Below, piece after piece: positions 61,339-64,000 of a stretch of 64,000 nucleotides of DNA. The notes beneath the pieces were generated by a model. It saw only the letters and a program-made list of their open reading frames with translations. It ran no database searches and had not been told where the DNA came from. The position numbers and the translations under genes are program-made. Position 1 is the first letter of the stretch. Every line of letters begins with the position of its first letter. Location: the NCBI RefSeq assembly GCF_000830885.1, contig NZ_CP006951.1, positions 1,054,001 to 1,118,000 of the forward strand, written 5' to 3'. Origin of the DNA: Dehalococcoides mccartyi CG5 (GTDB lineage Bacteria; Chloroflexota; Dehalococcoidia; Dehalococcoidales; Dehalococcoidaceae).

Positions 61339-62175
61339 ATGACAGACATCAAGAAACTGGTGCGTGATGAATACGGACAGATAGCCGAAAGAGCGGCTTC
61401 ACCCGCCAGCGGTTGCAGTTGCTGCAGCAGCAGCTCTAATATGGCGGCAGAATCCAGCCTTCAGGCAGGCTACAGCCCTGAAGAAATAAACTCCGTCCCC
61501 GAAGGTGCCAACCTGGGATTGGGCTGCGGTAACCCTCTGGCGCTAGCCGAAATAAAAGAAGGTGAAACTGTACTGGATTTGGGGTCAGGCGGCGGTTTTG
61601 ACTGTTTTCTGGCCAGCCCGCGGGTGGGTGAAAAAGGCAAAGTAATAGGTGTAGACATGACACCCCAAATGTTGTCTATAGCCAAACGCAACGCTTTTCA
61701 GGGTGGTTATACCAATGTGGAATTCATTCAGGGGGAGATTGAAAACCTGCCGCTTGAGGCAAACAGTATAGACCTTATTATCTCCAACTGCGTTATAAAT
61801 CTGTCACCGGACAAGCCTGCAGTCTTCAAGGAAGCCATGCGGGTACTCAAGCCGGGAGGTCGGATAGTCATTTCGGATATTGTGCTGGAAGGAGACCTGC
61901 CAGACGAAGTCCGCAAATCTGCCGCCGCCTATGTGAGTTGCATTGCCGGAGCAGAACAGATGTATGATTATCTGGATATTATCAATGATGCCGGTTTTGT
62001 TGACATAACATTACTATCCAAAGAAACCTACGGCTCAGACAGCTGTGGTGACGAGGGTTGCGGCTGTAGTTGCAGCTGTTCAGATGAATCCTGCCACAGC
62101 CACCAAGATGCCGAAACCAACGAACTAGACGGTTTAATCAGCAGTTTAAGGCTCAAGGCCTACAAACCGCTTTAA
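61339..62175 (+). CDS. arsM: Arsenite S-adenosylmethyltransferase ArsM
   Basis: 278 residues. SAM motif VLDLGSGGGFDCFLASP; LGLGCGNP, SNCVINLS and YVSCIAGAEQ carry the three Cys expected to bind As(III). An N-terminal SGCSCCSSSS segment and a C-terminal GCGCSCSCSDESC stretch are extra Cys-rich parts. It methylates arsenite in the cytoplasm. SD GGAGGAG lies upstream. The stop overlaps the convergent tilS stop by 4 nt. Confidence 0.93.
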   Translation: MTDIKKLVRDEYGQIAERAASPASGCSCCSSSSNMAAESSLQAGYSPEEINSVPEGANLGLGCGNPLALAEIKEGETVLDLGSGGGFDCFLASPRVGEKGKVIGVDMTPQMLSIAKRNAFQGGYTNVEFIQGEIENLPLEANSIDLIISNCVINLSPDKPAVFKEAMRVLKPGGRIVISDIVLEGDLPDEVRKSAAAYVSCIAGAEQMYDYLDIINDAGFVDITLLSKETYGSDSCGDEGCGCSCSCSDESCHSHQDAETNELDGLISSLRLKAYKPL

Positions 62176-63602
62176 CCCAACAGCCTGAATTCCACCCGAA
62201 GCACCCGGCGGGTATTTTCATCTACCTTGGCGGATTCGCCAATACGGTAACCCACCAGCCAGAGTATTTCCTTGCTGGATATAAGCAGGGGTACTCTGGC
62301 CCGCCAGTTTCGGGGAATCTTATTGTCTATCATAAATTCCTTCAGGCTCTTGGCGTCTTCCATACCCAGCGGCTGAAACTGGTCACCCTCGGCGCGGGTA
62401 CGAACTATCAGGTCAGTCCCGGCTTTATCCATATCCAGATAGGCTACCAGACTGCTTTCACTTAAATCCAGACCTATCGGCGAAGGCAGTATTTCAGTTT
62501 TTACTACCCAGCCGTCCAGAAAAGTTTCCGTCCCCACTCCCAGCCTGTATTCCCCCTGACAAGGCGGGTATGGACAGAGTTCGTCAATCCCCCAGCCCAG
62601 CAAATAATGTTCATAATCTACCTGAAAAACCAGCTTATATGGCAGGTCTATCCGCCGCCCGGCAGGCTTATCCATGGTCTGGACAATGTTCTCTATGTGA
62701 CGGGCTTCTATATCCTTCAACCCGCCCAGCAGTTCTTCCATCATCTGGCGTAAAAGGTTTCGCTTAAGTGCCGGATGAAGCCGCTGCATCTCTATTTTTT
62801 CAATCATAAGCACATCGTCTTGGCGGATTACCAATTCGGCTTTCATCTGGGATGTAACCTCATCCAGCAGAGCCATTTCCTCACCCGCAATAAAAGCAGT
62901 ACGGAGTATAGTTTCCTCAAAGGCGGGGTTAATTGTCTTTAACAGAGGCAATACCTCAAGGCGTATTCGGTTTCGCAGAGGTTCTGTGCTCAGGTTCGTA
63001 ATATCCTGTCTGGGCAAAAGCCCAGCTTCGCGGCAGTACACTTGAGTTTCTGCCCGGCCAAGACACAGTAAAGGGCGGATTACCCTTAGACAGCCTGCAC
63101 CGGCTATGGTTCGGTTTAAAACCGGCCTGAGTCCTTGAAGTCCGCGGGTTCCGCTACCCCTAACAAGGTGGAGCATAACGGTTTCAATATTGTCGTCCAG
63201 GGTATGTCCTACCGCTACTGCTGCTGAACCGAATTCGGCCGCGGTTCGGCAGAGAAAAGCGTAACGCATTTCGCGGGCGGCTTCTTCCAGTGACAGGTGG
63301 TGTTCAGCCTGATAAGCCTTGACACTGACTTTCTGCTGGCAAAGGGGTAATCCCAAAGCACTTGCCAGTTCGGTTACATAGGCGGCATCACGGTCAGATT
63401 CTTCTGCCCGCAGACCGTGATTCAGATGTGCCAGCCGCAAACTGAAACCCATTTCCCTGCTTAGTTTATGCATTATGTAAAGCATACAAACGGAGTCAGG
63501 TCCGCCGGAAACTGCCAGCAATATTTCGTCGCCGGCTGAAACCAGTCCCTGTTTTTTTATATATTTACTTACCCGTTCTGTTAAAATCTCGGTATTGTCC
63601 AA
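62172..63602 (-). CDS. tilS: tRNA(Ile)-lysidine synthase
   Basis: 476 residues. The PP-loop ATPase motif is LLAVSGGPDSVCML (about 28-41), with RLAHLNHGLRAEES and VAVGHTLDDNIETVMLHLVRGSG. The C-terminal substrate-binding domains end with IPRNWRARVPLL. It modifies the CAT anticodon of tRNA Ile to read ATA. It is convergent with arsM. Confidence 0.95.
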   Translation of the reverse strand: MDNTEILTERVSKYIKKQGLVSAGDEILLAVSGGPDSVCMLYIMHKLSREMGFSLRLAHLNHGLRAEESDRDAAYVTELASALGLPLCQQKVSVKAYQAEHHLSLEEAAREMRYAFLCRTAAEFGSAAVAVGHTLDDNIETVMLHLVRGSGTRGLQGLRPVLNRTIAGAGCLRVIRPLLCLGRAETQVYCREAGLLPRQDITNLSTEPLRNRIRLEVLPLLKTINPAFEETILRTAFIAGEEMALLDEVTSQMKAELVIRQDDVLMIEKIEMQRLHPALKRNLLRQMMEELLGGLKDIEARHIENIVQTMDKPAGRRIDLPYKLVFQVDYEHYLLGWGIDELCPYPPCQGEYRLGVGTETFLDGWVVKTEILPSPIGLDLSESSLVAYLDMDKAGTDLIVRTRAEGDQFQPLGMEDAKSLKEFMIDNKIPRNWRARVPLLISSKEILWLVGYRIGESAKVDENTRRVLRVEFRLLG

Positions 63603-63644
63603 GGGTATATTACCGCCTTTTAAAACTTATTCAACAAGATATTT

Positions 63645-64000
63645 TCAAATACAACGGCTGTCCTGGTGAAAGCCATTTTCATTAAAAAGTGCCAGATAAG
63701 CTTGGTTGCCCTTAAACTCTATCAGACTTAGACTGCCGATGTGAAGCCTGAAATTGCCCATTTTTTCCAAAGGCAAATCAAGCACCTTGCAAATAATGGA
63801 GAGTATCACGAAATAATGACAGACCACGGCCACATTCTGGTCAGGATGGTCTGCGGCTATTTTGGTGATAACCCGCCATGCGCGGGTCTGAACATCGGTA
63901 AGGGATTCGCCGCCGGGAATGCGGGGCAAGCCGCCCTCAGGATGGGGTTCGGTAAACAGCTCTGTAACCTTCATATTGGTACTGCCCATGTCAACACCTT
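63645..64000 (-). CDS. Histidine phosphatase family protein, C-terminal part (5' end outside window)
   Basis: The frame is open through the right edge, so the N-terminus with the RHG motif lies outside. The visible part has GGESLTDVQTRAWRVITKIA and the second catalytic His in VAVVCHYFVIL, as in phosphoglycerate mutase-like enzymes. The substrate (sugar phosphate, cobalamin intermediate or other) cannot be told. It lies 42 nt after tilS in window coordinates, upstream in transcription. Confidence 0.72.
   Translation of the reverse strand, partial: GVDMGSTNMKVTELFTEPHPEGGLPRIPGGESLTDVQTRAWRVITKIAADHPDQNVAVVCHYFVILSIICKVLDLPLEKMGNFRLHIGSLSLIEFKGNQAYLALFNENGFHQDSRCI

Noticed and set aside
61087-62175. 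Mercury methylation (hgcAB) locus
   Set aside because: Only the HgcC-like regulator is seen; no corrinoid HgcA or ferredoxin HgcB is encoded in the window.
1-64000. CRISPR arrays, insertion sequences, prophage or integration sites
   Set aside because: No regularly spaced repeats, transposase or phage genes were seen, and the single tRNA shows no flanking duplicate of its 3' end.

Overview
The window looks like a stretch of core chromosome from a Dehalococcoides mccartyi-type bacterium (Chloroflexota, Dehalococcoidia). Three things point there: a fused mannosyl-3-phosphoglycerate synthase/phosphatase (3063-5147) of the kind described from Dehalococcoides; a very large Asp-box (BNR) surface protein with a C-terminal membrane anchor that resembles the putative S-layer protein of that genus (43336-46386); and moderate GC with compact, housekeeping-rich operons. 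I see no reductive dehalogenase, insertion sequence, phage gene or CRISPR array. The strain cannot be fixed from sequence alone.

Layout. 1-2.9 kb: type IV pilus block (pilN end, pilT, a pilin on the opposite strand, prepilin peptidase). 3-7.4 kb: compatible-solute synthesis (mgsD), an RDD membrane protein, gltX. 7.4-10.9 kb: a broken and an intact DUF3795 gene, a small unknown protein with a possible SD-sequestering leader, a PflX-like radical SAM protein, an unlisted 49-aa gene, ybeY and an iron-sulfur flavoprotein. 10.9-19.8 kb: pyrD, a DksA/TraR zinc-finger protein with a long leader, lspA, an rluD-type synthase, a winged-helix regulator with a partner, an ICMT-like/GH3-like pair, and a 7TM-GAF-GGDEF-HD-GYP protein. 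19.8-30.8 kb, mostly minus strand: nadC, nadB, yajC, miaB, mscL (plus strand), tRNA-Ser, mutM, a PAP2 phosphatase, polA, a rhodanese lipoprotein and small unknown genes. 31-35 kb: argF, der, plsY, gpsA. 35-40 kb: hrcA-grpE-dnaK-dnaJ with a CIRCE operator. 40-46.4 kb: a metallo-hydrolase, a membrane-anchored caspase-like protein, a small membrane protein and the S-layer-like protein. 46.6-50.3 kb: rho, a transaldolase-like aldolase, pyrG. 50.6-55 kb: a DnaJ-like protein, HspR and ClpC, then a VTT-type membrane protein. 55-61 kb: purF, purM, purH and nicotinate phosphoribosyltransferase. 61-64 kb: an AbrB-fold regulator with arsM, tilS, and a histidine phosphatase cut by the window edge.

How the parts fit. 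Two heat-shock repressor systems sit about 12 kb apart: HrcA/CIRCE over grpE-dnaK-dnaJ, and HspR with the DnaJ-like/ClpC pair. NAD is served by de novo enzymes (nadB, nadC) and a salvage enzyme (60 kb). Pyrimidine (pyrD, pyrG) and purine (purF, M, H) synthesis are both represented. The cell surface is served by pili, the S-layer-like protein and a putative surface protease.

Most worth a second look: several genes have a sigma-70-type -10 box only 6-9 nt before the start codon and no SD, which implies leaderless mRNAs. Four promoters carry a CCC...GGG palindrome between the -35 and -10 boxes. There is a possible SD-sequestering leader at 8.15-8.22 kb, an extra CIRCE half-site overlapping the hrcA start codon, and several small genes with good SD sites or promoters.
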